This document shows positions 9,190 to 20,689 of a DNA stretch of 64,000 bases, piece after piece. The stretch's first letter is position 1, and the number at the start of each line of letters is the position of its first letter. The position numbers were made by a program, and so were the translations under genes. Origin of the DNA: Psychrobacter sp. PL19. Its GTDB lineage: Bacteria > Pseudomonadota > Gammaproteobacteria > Pseudomonadales > Moraxellaceae. Location of the stretch: NCBI RefSeq assembly GCF_017875835.1, contig NZ_JAGING010000001.1, forward strand, positions 1,860,001-1,924,000. The letters run 5' to 3'. Below the pieces are notes generated by a model that worked only from the letters and a program-made list of their open reading frames with translations, did no database searches and was not told the origin of the DNA.

Positions 9190-10029
9190 TTAAAAGTGGA
9201 ATTTAACCAAGGCACTAGGCGCACTTTGTGTCTCGTCAGAACCGAATTTGTTTTTCCAGTAACTGTATTCCATGCCCACTTCTAAGCGATTGTCGATACC
9301 CAATACTTTTTGTAGGTTATATTTTATTTGTGGATTGATATGAATGTTGTCTTTAATTTCATCGTTTTCACTGTTAAAAGAGTAATCAATATAACCGTCG
9401 ATGACAAAGTTATTCTTCTCCCAACCATAGGTTAAGGTGATTTGTTGGTCATCTGAATTATTTTGGCTGTTAAATGCCTGGTATATAGAGGCAGACGCGT
9501 ATTTCATATTCGGAATCGGTAAGTTCAGATCTGCACCGACGCCCACTAAATAGTTGTCTTGACTAAAGCCTTTGCCGTTTGAGCCAAACTCATACTGACC
9601 TGCCAAGTTAACTTGTTTGATAAGGCCAGTATCAAAGGTTGCAAGCTTAAGCTTAGGGGCAAGCTCACCATACGTTTCTTTAAACTCTTTAGTACCAATA
9701 ACGTCCCCGTCCTTATTTTTCAAGTCGTAATCATCACCTTGGATACGATCAACGAAGAAGAATACGCCGCCCCAAGTATGAGTGGAAGCATGCTCTAGGG
9801 TCATGACCTTAAGAGTATTATCATCTAGATTAGGGGTTAATTTAAAGTTATCACCATATAGTCCAGTGATGCTGGTACCACCAAACAGCATTTTAGCGTG
9901 AGCACCAGTAGTCATGGTGCCTAAAGCAATGATAGCAACGGCGGCAGTGGTTAATGGCTTCATATAAGCCAGCTTAGCTTTAAATGATTTGGTAGAAGGT
10001 GGCAGGCTAGTAAGTAGATTTAAATGCAC
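9190..10029 (-). CDS. Tsx/OmpK-like outer-membrane channel protein
   Basis: 279 residues. A hydrophobic signal peptide (TTAAVAIIALGTMTTGAHA) precedes a mature part rich in alternating polar and aromatic strands, ending in KFHF with the C-terminal Phe typical of outer-membrane beta-barrels. Patterns such as THTWGGVFFFVDRI and the terminal barrel strands fit the nucleoside-specific channel (Tsx, OmpK) family. The start chosen is GTG at 10027-10029, because GGGAG lies 7 nt upstream; an internal ATG at 9961-9963 would give a more usual signal peptide but has no ribosome site. Likely nucleoside or small-solute uptake. Confidence 0.7.
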   Translation of the reverse strand: MHLNLLTSLPPSTKSFKAKLAYMKPLTTAAVAIIALGTMTTGAHAKMLFGGTSITGLYGDNFKLTPNLDDNTLKVMTLEHASTHTWGGVFFFVDRIQGDDYDLKNKDGDVIGTKEFKETYGELAPKLKLATFDTGLIKQVNLAGQYEFGSNGKGFSQDNYLVGVGADLNLPIPNMKYASASIYQAFNSQNNSDDQQITLTYGWEKNNFVIDGYIDYSFNSENDEIKDNIHINPQIKYNLQKVLGIDNRLEVGMEYSYWKNKFGSDETQSAPSALVKFHF

Positions 10030-10464
10030 AGTAAAACTCCCTTTTGTACAGTCATTATATTCCCTAAAGTCGTAGCTATAGTGTCAGGTAAAAACTGGTT
10101 TTAACATCCTGTAAAAACGCGTCAGTACCATTAGGGAAAAACAGGTTTGGTTAAAAATAGGCGCTGCTGAAAGATAGTAGCTATCGTCTGCTAGAGGAGA
10201 CAGTCACTTAAAGTGGTGACGTGCTCCCACGACGATAACGTCAGTCGAACTGATAATTACACTAGTAACAAGATATTTATTAACGATTTGAAACAGTTAA
10301 TCATAATTTAATGGGTCTAACAACTGTAATTTTTTCATAAATAAAGCCACAATATGTAGCGTTATCTTGCTAGTGTCATCTAAGATTATGATTTTATTCA
10401 GATAACTGACCATTTAGTCAGGTTTATTTATTTTGTACAGAAGGTGAAATAAAATTAAAATATA
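10030..10464. other. Intergenic region between the tsx-like gene and the CRISPR flank
   Basis: No plausible gene on either strand. It should hold the promoter of the minus-strand Tsx-like gene. Nothing else recognised. Confidence 0.5.
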
Positions 10465-10480
10465 TTAGGGTCTGTTGAAC
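10465..10480 (+). mobile_element. Solitary IS5-type terminal repeat
   Basis: TTAGGGTCTGTTGAAC resembles the end of the IS5 remnant at 29824 (TAGGGCCTGTTGAACAT) and the termini of the MITE at 45773-46119. I see no matching opposite end, so this is a truncated insertion just outside the distal end of the CRISPR array. Confidence 0.5.
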
Positions 10481-10573
10481 ATTGGGGATAAAATGATGGC
10501 AAAAAAATAGCAAACAAGTAATCTTTAAGTTTTTACACAAAAAATATTTTGTTTGTTACGCCTCGCACAATGC

Positions 10574-10669
10574 TCAAAAATGAATGGTAATCATTCCAGT
10601 TATCAGCAAATCCTATTCAAAGAATTTACTCCTGCGCACCTAAAATTGACATGAAACTTCTTAACGCTG
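10574..10669 (-). repeat. Decayed distal copy of the 99-bp array element (array trailer)
   Basis: Aligns along its length with the four internal 99-bp elements (shared stretches ATTCCAG, AAAATTGACATG, TTAACGCTGCTCATAAG) but carries many substitutions and small deletions. Both hairpins of the intact copies are broken. It directly abuts the last repeat of the array, so the internal elements are copies of the array's own distal flank, or the reverse. Confidence 0.75.
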
Positions 10670-10757
10670 CTCATAAGTCACCTGAGCGGTGATGAAGAGC
10701 AACAACAACATCGGTGTTCGGGCGGACTCTTTCTAAGTCACCTGAGCGGTGATATGC

Positions 10758-10856
10758 TTCTATCCAAATTTATATCAATATTCCAGCTACTAGCAAATCT
10801 TATTCAAAAGATTTACTCTTGCGCATCTAAAATTGACATGCAATTTTTTAACGCTG
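10758..10856 (-). repeat. 99-bp array-punctuating element, copy 1
   Basis: Occupies a spacer position but is 99 bp long. In crRNA sense the repeat before it ends TTATGAG instead of TTAGAAA, and the repeat after it begins GCAT instead of CTTC; both keep the hairpin. The element contains two inverted repeats (AAATCTT/AAGATTT and AAATTG/CAATTT). Confidence 0.9.
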
Positions 10857-11004
10857 CTCATAAGTCACCTGAGCGGTGATGAAGGAAGTAAAGTGCCACC
10901 TACGATGACGGTAGATTTTCTAAGTCACCTGAGCGGTGATGAAGTTGCAGCAGTTGGCGATGTATTGATAATCAATTTTCTAAGTCACCTGAGCGGTGAT
11001 ATGC

Positions 11005-11103
11005 TTCTATCCAAATTTATGTCAATATTCCAGCTATTAGCAAATCTTATTCAAAAGATTTACTCTTGCGCATCTAAAATTGACATGCAATTTTTTAACG
11101 CTG
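11005..11103 (-). repeat. 99-bp array-punctuating element, copy 2
   Basis: Same length and same altered flanking repeats as copy 1, differing at two positions that I can see (ATGTCAATATT and CTATTAGC). Confidence 0.9.
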
Positions 11104-11491
11104 CTCATAAGTCACCTGAGCGGTGATGAAGTTTCTACATCCGACCCCGACGTCGACTCAAGCTTTCTAAGTCACCTGAGCGGTGATGAAGGATCAGAAG
11201 TATCAGGAGGATTAGAAGTATCATTTCTAAGTCACCTGAGCGGTGATGAAGCTTCTGAGTCTGACATAACCTTAGATGCCGACTTTCTAAGTCACCTGAG
11301 CGGTGATGAAGCATCCCAATTTTCATAACTTGCTGTTTTTAGCTTTCTAAGTCACCTGAGCGGTGATGAAGTATAATCTAGTGATAACTATTGTGTATCC
11401 TAGTTTCTAAGTCACCTGAGCGGTGATGAAGCATGAGCCAATGAATTTCGGTCAAACGATGATTTTCTAAGTCACCTGAGCGGTGATATGC

Positions 11492-11590
11492 TTCTATCCA
11501 AATTTATATCAATATTCCAGCTACTAGCAAATCTTATTCAAAAGATTTACTCTTGCGCATCTAAAATTGACATGCAATTTTTTAACGCTG
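11492..11590 (-). repeat. 99-bp array-punctuating element, copy 3
   Basis: By eye identical to copy 1, with the same altered bases in both flanking repeats. It separates the block of seven repeats from the block of 69. Confidence 0.9.
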
Positions 11591-12999
11591 CTCATAAGTC
11601 ACCTGAGCGGTGATGAAGAATGGGTATTGTCACTGAGGCACAGATTGCAATTTCTAAGTCACCTGAGCGGTGATGAAGCAGGGCGGAGCGTATGCGGACT
11701 ATGAGCAATGTTTCTAAGTCACCTGAGCGGTGATGAAGCCACCGTTAAGTGGGTATAGTTATTTGTTTTTTTTCTAAGTCACCTGAGCGGTGATGAAGAT
11801 TGACCACTGCAAGCCGTTTATATTAGTTGATTTCTAAGTCACCTGAGCGGTGATGAAGTCATGGGTAACACGCGAGGCACACAGCCTTACTTTCTAAGTC
11901 ACCTGAGCGGTGATGAAGGGACGGCTCATCATCTACGCTGATTTCAAAAATTTCTAAGTCACCTGAGCGGTGATGAAGACTTTCCTAGTTCAGCACGCCC
12001 CACCCATCTTTTTCTAAGTCACCTGAGCGGTGATGAAGAAAATCATTTAAGGGCAAACGTCAACTCTCATTTTCTAAGTCACCTGAGCGGTGATGAAGAT
12101 TAACCCTAATTGCGTGGCCTGCGGCGGTGAATTTCTAAGTCACCTGAGCGGTGATGAAGACAAAGCGAGTGACTACATAGCGGCGGCTGAGTTTCTAAGT
12201 CACCTGAGCGGTGATGAAGCTATCCGGCCCTGCTCTTCTCAGTGCTTTTTGTTTCTAAGTCACCTGAGCGGTGATGAAGATGACGCAACAGGGGTTAATA
12301 ATTTCCCGAAATTTCTAAGTCACCTGAGCGGTGATGAAGCATTGATTGTACATAACTCCGTTGATTCCTCTTTTCTAAGTCACCTGAGCGGTGATGAAGT
12401 GCCTGCAATCGCCTTGTCGCTGATAGTGAGCTTTCTAAGTCACCTGAGCGGTGATGAAGAGATGCCTACTGACGAACGTGTGTTCTTACTATTTCTAAGT
12501 CACCTGAGCGGTGATGAAGGCAGCAGTCACTAGGCATTGACAGTTACGAGTTTTCTAAGTCACCTGAGCGGTGATGAAGTTGTGATAAAAGACGTAAGGC
12601 TGAATTAATTATTTCTAAGTCACCTGAGCGGTGATGAAGATGCAGACTTTATACACTAAAGTTATGACTATTTTCTAAGTCACCTGAGCGGTGATGAAGT
12701 GCGTCATACCGATACACATCTCTCCGTCTTTTTTCTAAGTCACCTGAGCGGTGATGAAGAGTAATAGACCGCGACCCTGCTTTAAACAGTTTTTCTAAGT
12801 CACCTGAGCGGTGATGAAGACCACGGTGTTTATTGCGTTGAGTATCACAATTTTCTAAGTCACCTGAGCGGTGATGAAGCAGCAGTCGCAAGCCAGGACA
12901 AGGTTGTATTATTTCTAAGTCACCTGAGCGGTGATGAAGAGCATGGCACACGCTCAAGCCGCAACTAGCGCTTTCTAAGTCACCTGAGCGGTGATGAAG

Positions 13000-13031
13000 A
13001 CTGGATAGCTTGACCAGGGTGTCCATCACTT
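13000..13031 (-). repeat. Spacer duplicated at 14620-14651
   Basis: Both positions carry the same 32-bp spacer beginning, on the plus strand, with ACTGGATAGCTTGACCAGGG. Confidence 0.9.
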
Positions 13032-14499
13032 TTTCTAAGTCACCTGAGCGGTGATGAAGTTGAGTTGGGTGAACCTTACCGCTAGAGTTATTTTCTAAGT
13101 CACCTGAGCGGTGATGAAGACTCAAGGCCGTGTTTGGGTTAAACCTAATGATTTCTAAGTCACCTGAGCGGTGATGAAGATGTTAAGACGCAAGGTGAGC
13201 AGATACTAGCGTTTCTAAGTCACCTGAGCGGTGATGAAGGTCCCAGTCAGCAGTAGCAGTAACCACTTCTGTTTCTAAGTCACCTGAGCGGTGATGAAGT
13301 TGATTAAAATTTGTTGTTGCTACCGCAGGTGTTTCTAAGTCACCTGAGCGGTGATGAAGCTGTCGCTATTCGTCCTGCCATTATCGCAATGTTTCTAAGT
13401 CACCTGAGCGGTGATGAAGAAGGAAAAATGATCTTTATTATTTACGAGTAATTTCTAAGTCACCTGAGCGGTGATGAAGCAGACTTGTCAGGGGCAGCAG
13501 ACTGGTCAATATTTCTAAGTCACCTGAGCGGTGATGAAGCCATGTCTTACGCTGCGTCTCCTGCGGGTTGGTTTCTAAGTCACCTGAGCGGTGATGAAGA
13601 ATAATATCAGGCTCATTAGAGCATCTAAATTTTTCTAAGTCACCTGAGCGGTGATGAAGGTGCGTGCGGGCGAACTACGTTATGCGCTATGTTTCTAAGT
13701 CACCTGAGCGGTGATGAAGTTATAAGCGCTGAGGCTGACGACTATAAATCATTTCTAAGTCACCTGAGCGGTGATGAAGCCGTCCGGCTGTTCTTTTAAC
13801 TTAAAACCGTTTTTCTAAGTCACCTGAGCGGTGATGAAGAAAGGAAATAAGGAACTAAAAAGTATTAGTGATTTCTAAGTCACCTGAGCGGTGATGAAGT
13901 TAAAGGCACAAGAACAATGAAGTGGCGGGATTTTCTAAGTCACCTGAGCGGTGATGAAGGGGCCGTAACAGCTCTAACAGTACGGTTTAATTTTCTAAGT
14001 CACCTGAGCGGTGATGAAGAATAGATTATTTATAGTAGAGCTGCTAACATATTTCTAAGTCACCTGAGCGGTGATGAAGTAACGTTATGAGTGCGCTGTT
14101 ACTTTCAGGTATTTCTAAGTCACCTGAGCGGTGATGAAGGTAAAGCTAGTTTAAACTGTCTACGAGTGAGTTTTCTAAGTCACCTGAGCGGTGATGAAGG
14201 CGCTTTGTTCTTTGAGTCCACTCTATCTAATTTTCTAAGTCACCTGAGCGGTGATGAAGGTAGTCAAATTCTGACTGCTCTATAACTGTTATTTCTAAGT
14301 CACCTGAGCGGTGATGAAGAGTGTTAGCACACTGTGCAGGTGTATCCCTATTTTCTAAGTCACCTGAGCGGTGATGAAGTGACTAACAACACACCCCGTA
14401 ATTTAACATATTTTCTAAGTCACCTGAGCGGTGATGAAGTAATTATTAAACTATGGCGCGAAGTTGGAATATTTCTAAGTCACCTGAGCGGTGATGAAG

Positions 14500-14591
14500 G
14501 ATAATATAAAAATCAGCCTTCATCGGGTCGTTTTCTAAGTCACCTGAGCGGTGATGAAGGTGTTAAGCTCTGGCAATGACTCTATGGTAAC
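14500..14591 (-). repeat. Two-spacer block duplicated at 19190-19281
   Basis: The spacers at 14500-14531 and 14560-14591 recur in the same order at 19190-19221 and 19250-19281. The two copies lie in different element-delimited blocks of the array. Confidence 0.9.
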
Positions 14592-15699
14592 TTTCTAAGT
14601 CACCTGAGCGGTGATGAAGACTGGATAGCTTGACCAGGGTGTCCATCACTTTTTCTAAGTCACCTGAGCGGTGATGAAGGCTATTACTATTTTTCCGTGT
14701 TGTTCCCTACTTTTCTAAGTCACCTGAGCGGTGATGAAGTGGCGCTACCGCCCTGGCCGTGGACCTCGATATTTCTAAGTCACCTGAGCGGTGATGAAGG
14801 AGTCATCAGGCTACAGCAATGCCGGTAAGACTTTCTAAGTCACCTGAGCGGTGATGAAGGCGCGTTATACATACCATTGACGATAGCTGGTTTTCTAAGT
14901 CACCTGAGCGGTGATGAAGAGGCGCTAAGCACTACGCTAAGCACTGTTCATTTTCTAAGTCACCTGAGCGGTGATGAAGCTAAAATTAATGACTGGTCTA
15001 TCAAAGGCGATTTTCTAAGTCACCTGAGCGGTGATGAAGGTGTTGGCATAAGCTGACTTCCTGTTCAGCATTTTCTAAGTCACCTGAGCGGTGATGAAGG
15101 TAGAGATTGCGCCCTGCTGCTATGCCTAAACTTTCTAAGTCACCTGAGCGGTGATGAAGAGCAAGTATGCTCGTAAGAATCTTATTAGCATTTTCTAAGT
15201 CACCTGAGCGGTGATGAAGGCTGACATATCAGTAAAAATGCCATTGATGATTTTCTAAGTCACCTGAGCGGTGATGAAGGATGACTTGGGTGTTCCTGAA
15301 GATGACCGTATTTTCTAAGTCACCTGAGCGGTGATGAAGACTTCAAACGCGAGTACTTCATTAAACTATAATTTCTAAGTCACCTGAGCGGTGATGAAGG
15401 CTTACGGTAGTTTCAGCCGTTATGGATGGGTTTTCTAAGTCACCTGAGCGGTGATGAAGGATTGAAGGTAGTGATATCGCTATCGTTCAGTTTTCTAAGT
15501 CACCTGAGCGGTGATGAAGTTTGGAAACTAATATATCAGCCATTCCGTCAATTTCTAAGTCACCTGAGCGGTGATGAAGCACCGCTTAAACTGCCAACAC
15601 GCAGGGCATTATTTCTAAGTCACCTGAGCGGTGATGAAGGCTCAATCAAAACGATTGATGACATTTCTTCATTTCTAAGTCACCTGAGCGGTGATATGC

Positions 15700-15798
15700 T
15701 TCTATCCAAATTTATGTCAATATTCCAGCTACTAGCAAATCTTATTCAAAAGATTTACTCTTGCGCATCTAAAATTGACATGCAATTTTTTAACGCTG
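15700..15798 (-). repeat. 99-bp array-punctuating element, copy 4
   Basis: Nearly identical to the other internal copies, with the ATGTC variant shared with copy 2. It separates the 69-repeat block from the leader-proximal 82-repeat block. Confidence 0.9.
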
Positions 15799-16607
15799 CT
15801 CATAAGTCACCTGAGCGGTGATGAAGGCTTATTACCAAGCGATTAAAGATGCGGAGGTTTTCTAAGTCACCTGAGCGGTGATGAAGTACAACCCGTTATT
15901 TTAGGCGAACCCGTAACATTTCTAAGTCACCTGAGCGGTGATGAAGTCTGACAATCAAATTGATACACCCCAGATTAATTTCTAAGTCACCTGAGCGGTG
16001 ATGAAGGGTTTTGTTACTGATGCGATCCGTATATTCGCTTTCTAAGTCACCTGAGCGGTGATGAAGGATGGAAATCTATGGCATACAGGTACGATGTTTT
16101 TCTAAGTCACCTGAGCGGTGATGAAGCATTAACGTCCATATTGTCAGTGATTAGGTTATTTCTAAGTCACCTGAGCGGTGATGAAGCATGAGTTCGGACA
16201 CATTGCAGCAGCAGATAGTTTCTAAGTCACCTGAGCGGTGATGAAGTGAAGTTAACGAGCATAGCGATTATAAAAACGTTTCTAAGTCACCTGAGCGGTG
16301 ATGAAGCTGTATTGGTCGATTCAGTGTTAGTTATAGATTTTTCTAAGTCACCTGAGCGGTGATGAAGGATGATAAACAATCTATTTCGAATAGTAGTGAT
16401 TTCTAAGTCACCTGAGCGGTGATGAAGAGATAAAAGCAAGCCCCGCAAAATTGTTGCAATTTCTAAGTCACCTGAGCGGTGATGAAGTATATTATTATTG
16501 ATGAAGTAGGCGGTGAGCATTTCTAAGTCACCTGAGCGGTGATGAAGAATTACAGGGCGGTAGTCCTGCTCAGCAGCAATTTCTAAGTCACCTGAGCGGT
16601 GATGAAG

Positions 16608-16759
16608 TGTAATATGTTGTCATAATGTTGATTCCTATTTTTCTAAGTCACCTGAGCGGTGATGAAGGATACAAACGCTGTGATTTGCATTAGACCGATT
16701 TTCTAAGTCACCTGAGCGGTGATGAAGCGAAAGTCCTATTATAGCTCCAAAATATAGCA
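16608..16759 (-). repeat. Three-spacer block duplicated at 17808-17959
   Basis: Spacers at 16608, 16668 and 16728 recur in order exactly 1200 bp (20 units) further on, which points to a segmental copy within the array. Confidence 0.9.
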
Positions 16760-19700
16760 TTTCTAAGTCACCTGAGCGGTGATGAAGTAAGCGCATTGTG
16801 TTGCCTAGGTACGCATATATTTCTAAGTCACCTGAGCGGTGATGAAGTATTACGTACACCTGCTAGCTTGTCCTCATGTTTTCTAAGTCACCTGAGCGGT
16901 GATGAAGACCACTTCATAACACTATTAACTTTTTTCGGTTTTCTAAGTCACCTGAGCGGTGATGAAGTTGGCTGTCGCAATCCAAATCAACATCGGTAAT
17001 TTCTAAGTCACCTGAGCGGTGATGAAGACAAGGCTTTAATATCGGTAATAACTGTTTTCTTTCTAAGTCACCTGAGCGGTGATGAAGGCTCTGGGAATAG
17101 TTTTTTAATGGTTTGTAGTTTTCTAAGTCACCTGAGCGGTGATGAAGGATAATTACGTAATGCTAATTGTTGAAGTGATTTTCTAAGTCACCTGAGCGGT
17201 GATGAAGTTTGTAGACCAATTTGAAAAATACAATAGAATTTTCTAAGTCACCTGAGCGGTGATGAAGTCATGTTGTAAGCCTTTTATATAGTGTTTATTT
17301 TTCTAAGTCACCTGAGCGGTGATGAAGCTTTAGCAAATAACCATTTCACAAGCTATAGCTTTCTAAGTCACCTGAGCGGTGATGAAGATATTGTGATGAT
17401 GATAGCGTTATCATGGGTTTTTCTAAGTCACCTGAGCGGTGATGAAGCGCAACATAATGCTATAACGTCCAATGCTATCTTTCTAAGTCACCTGAGCGGT
17501 GATGAAGATATATTAAACACTCAATAAAACACACTTAAATTTCTAAGTCACCTGAGCGGTGATGAAGATTTGTATGATTTAAAACCAAACAAGCATGGTT
17601 TTCTAAGTCACCTGAGCGGTGATGAAGACTCTTATAGTCTTATAGCGTTCTTATACATATTTCTAAGTCACCTGAGCGGTGATGAAGAAGTAAAGTTTAT
17701 TTATAACCATTTTCTATGTTTTCTAAGTCACCTGAGCGGTGATGAAGGGCATGGTTACAGCTCAGATAGTTTTTTCAGCTTTCTAAGTCACCTGAGCGGT
17801 GATGAAGTGTAATATGTTGTCATAATGTTGATTCCTATTTTTCTAAGTCACCTGAGCGGTGATGAAGGATACAAACGCTGTGATTTGCATTAGACCGATT
17901 TTCTAAGTCACCTGAGCGGTGATGAAGCGAAAGTCCTATTATAGCTCCAAAATATAGCATTTCTAAGTCACCTGAGCGGTGATGAAGTAAAAAACCTTTA
18001 AACCATCCACGTTGGCTTATTTCTAAGTCACCTGAGCGGTGATGAAGTTTCCTTTTGGCAATAAAAAGCCACCAATTAATTTCTAAGTCACCTGAGCGGT
18101 GATGAAGATGGTACGGGTTTAAAAACTTACCATCTCTTATTTCTAAGTCACCTGAGCGGTGATGAAGTTACAGCAAAAAGACTAGTGCTAGCTCGATGCC
18201 TTTCTAAGTCACCTGAGCGGTGATGAAGACCTCAGCGTTTTGCATGTTCTGAGGCGCTACATTTCTAAGTCACCTGAGCGGTGATGAAGCACCTACCTAA
18301 CATTCCTTGCCATGCTCTATATTTCTAAGTCACCTGAGCGGTGATGAAGCTGACAACACAGGCAAAACCGCATCTTTTAACTTTCTAAGTCACCTGAGCG
18401 GTGATGAAGAGAGGTTATATGTGGCTCTACGGCAAAGATAATTTCTAAGTCACCTGAGCGGTGATGAAGTATCGTCATCTATCGCACCGCCACCATTTGT
18501 ATTTCTAAGTCACCTGAGCGGTGATGAAGTTTGAGTAGTTATATCTTTAGTAGTGGGTTTATTTCTAAGTCACCTGAGCGGTGATGAAGGTGAATGAAGC
18601 TGAGATAGATGCTTACTACCATTTCTAAGTCACCTGAGCGGTGATGAAGGATTATTTATTAATTCCGGTATTTCAGAAAATTTTCTAAGTCACCTGAGCG
18701 GTGATGAAGCGGTCTAACAGCAACAACAACGTTGGCTGCCGTTTCTAAGTCACCTGAGCGGTGATGAAGGCTTAACAGGCTCACCAGGCAATAACTATGC
18801 ATTTCTAAGTCACCTGAGCGGTGATGAAGTCAATCATAGCACAGGCATATCATGCGCTGGATTTCTAAGTCACCTGAGCGGTGATGAAGAGCTTAGGTGT
18901 TAGCAATGCAGAAGATAGCCATTTCTAAGTCACCTGAGCGGTGATGAAGGCAAGGCGGCTGTAACTAAAGGCTCGTTTGCATTTCTAAGTCACCTGAGCG
19001 GTGATGAAGTATTGAGAAGATGCTAACAGCTTACGGTCAATTTTCTAAGTCACCTGAGCGGTGATGAAGAAATACCACAATCACCAATAGTCACAGCAGA
19101 CTTTCTAAGTCACCTGAGCGGTGATGAAGTAAAGCATTATTCACAGCCCAACAACTTAGAATTTCTAAGTCACCTGAGCGGTGATGAAGGATAATATAAA
19201 AATCAGCCTTCATCGGGTCGTTTTCTAAGTCACCTGAGCGGTGATGAAGGTGTTAAGCTCTGGCAATGACTCTATGGTAACTTTCTAAGTCACCTGAGCG
19301 GTGATGAAGGTGCGTGGAACGTATCACAGATTAACGAAATGTTTCTAAGTCACCTGAGCGGTGATGAAGTTTCACGCTCTACGATATAAGAGCCTTCTAT
19401 TTTTCTAAGTCACCTGAGCGGTGATGAAGAAGACAAGGAAAGCGCCCTAGCATATACAAACTTTCTAAGTCACCTGAGCGGTGATGAAGGTTTAGGCGTT
19501 ACCAATGCGCTAGATAGTTATTTTCTAAGTCACCTGAGCGGTGATGAAGGCTTAGCTTTGGCGACTTCCGTGTTCGTTAATTTTCTAAGTCACCTGAGCG
19601 GTGATGAAGAGCACTCAACCATAAAGTCGGTGGCCGTGGTTTTTCTAAGTCACCTGAGCGGTGATGAAGTAAAAAAGCCCTGACGATCCGGACAGATAGC

Positions 19701-20689
19701 ATTTCTAAGTCACCTGAGCGGTGATGAAGTTATGAGGGTTGATACAATAGAACACTTTCAATTTCTAAGTCACCTGAGCGGTGATGAAGCAGGAAAGGCA
19801 ACTATCTCTAGTTGGGTTAGTTTTCTAAGTCACCTGAGCGGTGATGAAGCAATTGCTAACGCAGCGATTTGACATGATGCATTTCTAAGTCACCTGAGCG
19901 GTGATGAAGGCTCTATTAAGTAGCGGCTTTACATGGTAATTTTTCTAAGTCACCTGAGCGGTGATGAAGACTGAGACGATTAACGAGATTATGAACTACA
20001 TTTTCTAAGTCACCTGAGCGGTGATGAAGTTGACTTCTTAAACGCCTCATCTTCTGTTGACTTTCTAAGTCACCTGAGCGGTGATGAAGATCAGCCGCCT
20101 CACTATGACCGCCCGTCTTATTTTCTAAGTCACCTGAGCGGTGATGAAGAACAAATGGTGCGCTAAAGAAAATGGCGACATTTTCTAAGTCACCTGAGCG
20201 GTGATGAAGTAATATAAACATGAGCGACTTGGGAGCTGACTTTTCTAAGTCACCTGAGCGGTGATGAAGTCGACCCCTCCCTGTTCGCCAATATCGTTAA
20301 ATTTCTAAGTCACCTGAGCGGTGATGAAGGCTATTAGCCAGCCGATAGGCCCCGTTAACAATTTCTAAGTCACCTGAGCGGTGATGAAGCACGTTTGACA
20401 GTATGGTGGAGTCCGTAACCTTTTCTAAGTCACCTGAGCGGTGATGAAGGTCCTGGGCGTCCTGGCGCTTATCGCTGTTGTTTTCTAAGTCACCTGAGCG
20501 GTGATGAAGGTGTATGTGGTCTCCTCTATCATTTCGCGTAATTTCTAAGTCACCTGAGCGGTGATGAAGTTTAAGGCGGTGGCGGACGCCGCCATAGGAA
20601 TTTTCTAAGTCACCTGAGCGGTGATGAAGCCTACCACTTGCCAGCGCTGTACTCCCCTATTTTTCTAAGTCACCTGAGCGGTGATGAAG

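Larger units (their letters stand above)
10670..20689 (-). CRISPR. Type I-F CRISPR array, 163 repeats by hand count
   Basis: Read as crRNA (minus strand) the 28-bp repeat starts CTTCATCACCGC and ends AGGTGACTTAGAAA. It forms the I-F hairpin TCACC-GCTCA-GGTGA and leaves the 8-nt handle CTTAGAAA. The period is 60 bp (28 + 32), with occasional 33-34 nt spacers near 12071, 16279, 18140 and 18201. Counting units gives blocks of 2, 3, 7, 69 and 82 repeats from the distal end, separated by four 99-bp non-spacer segments, hence about 158 true spacers. Repeats are nearly invariant except those touching the 99-bp segments. The leader and cas6f lie at the right end, so new spacers enter near 20689. Confidence 0.98.

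Noticed and set aside
15696..15825. Short frame starting MLLSKFMSIFQLLANL inside the 99-bp elements, plus strand
   Set aside because: It is antisense to the crRNA, lacks a ribosome site, ends in the next repeat, and the decayed distal copy does not keep the frame. RNA-level function is more plausible.
10833..20221. Many open frames across the array encoding repeated FLSHLSGDE or LHHRSGDLE peptides
   Set aside because: These are translations of the 60-bp repeat-spacer period, which is a multiple of three. There are no ribosome sites, and the sequence between the peptide repeats is spacer DNA.
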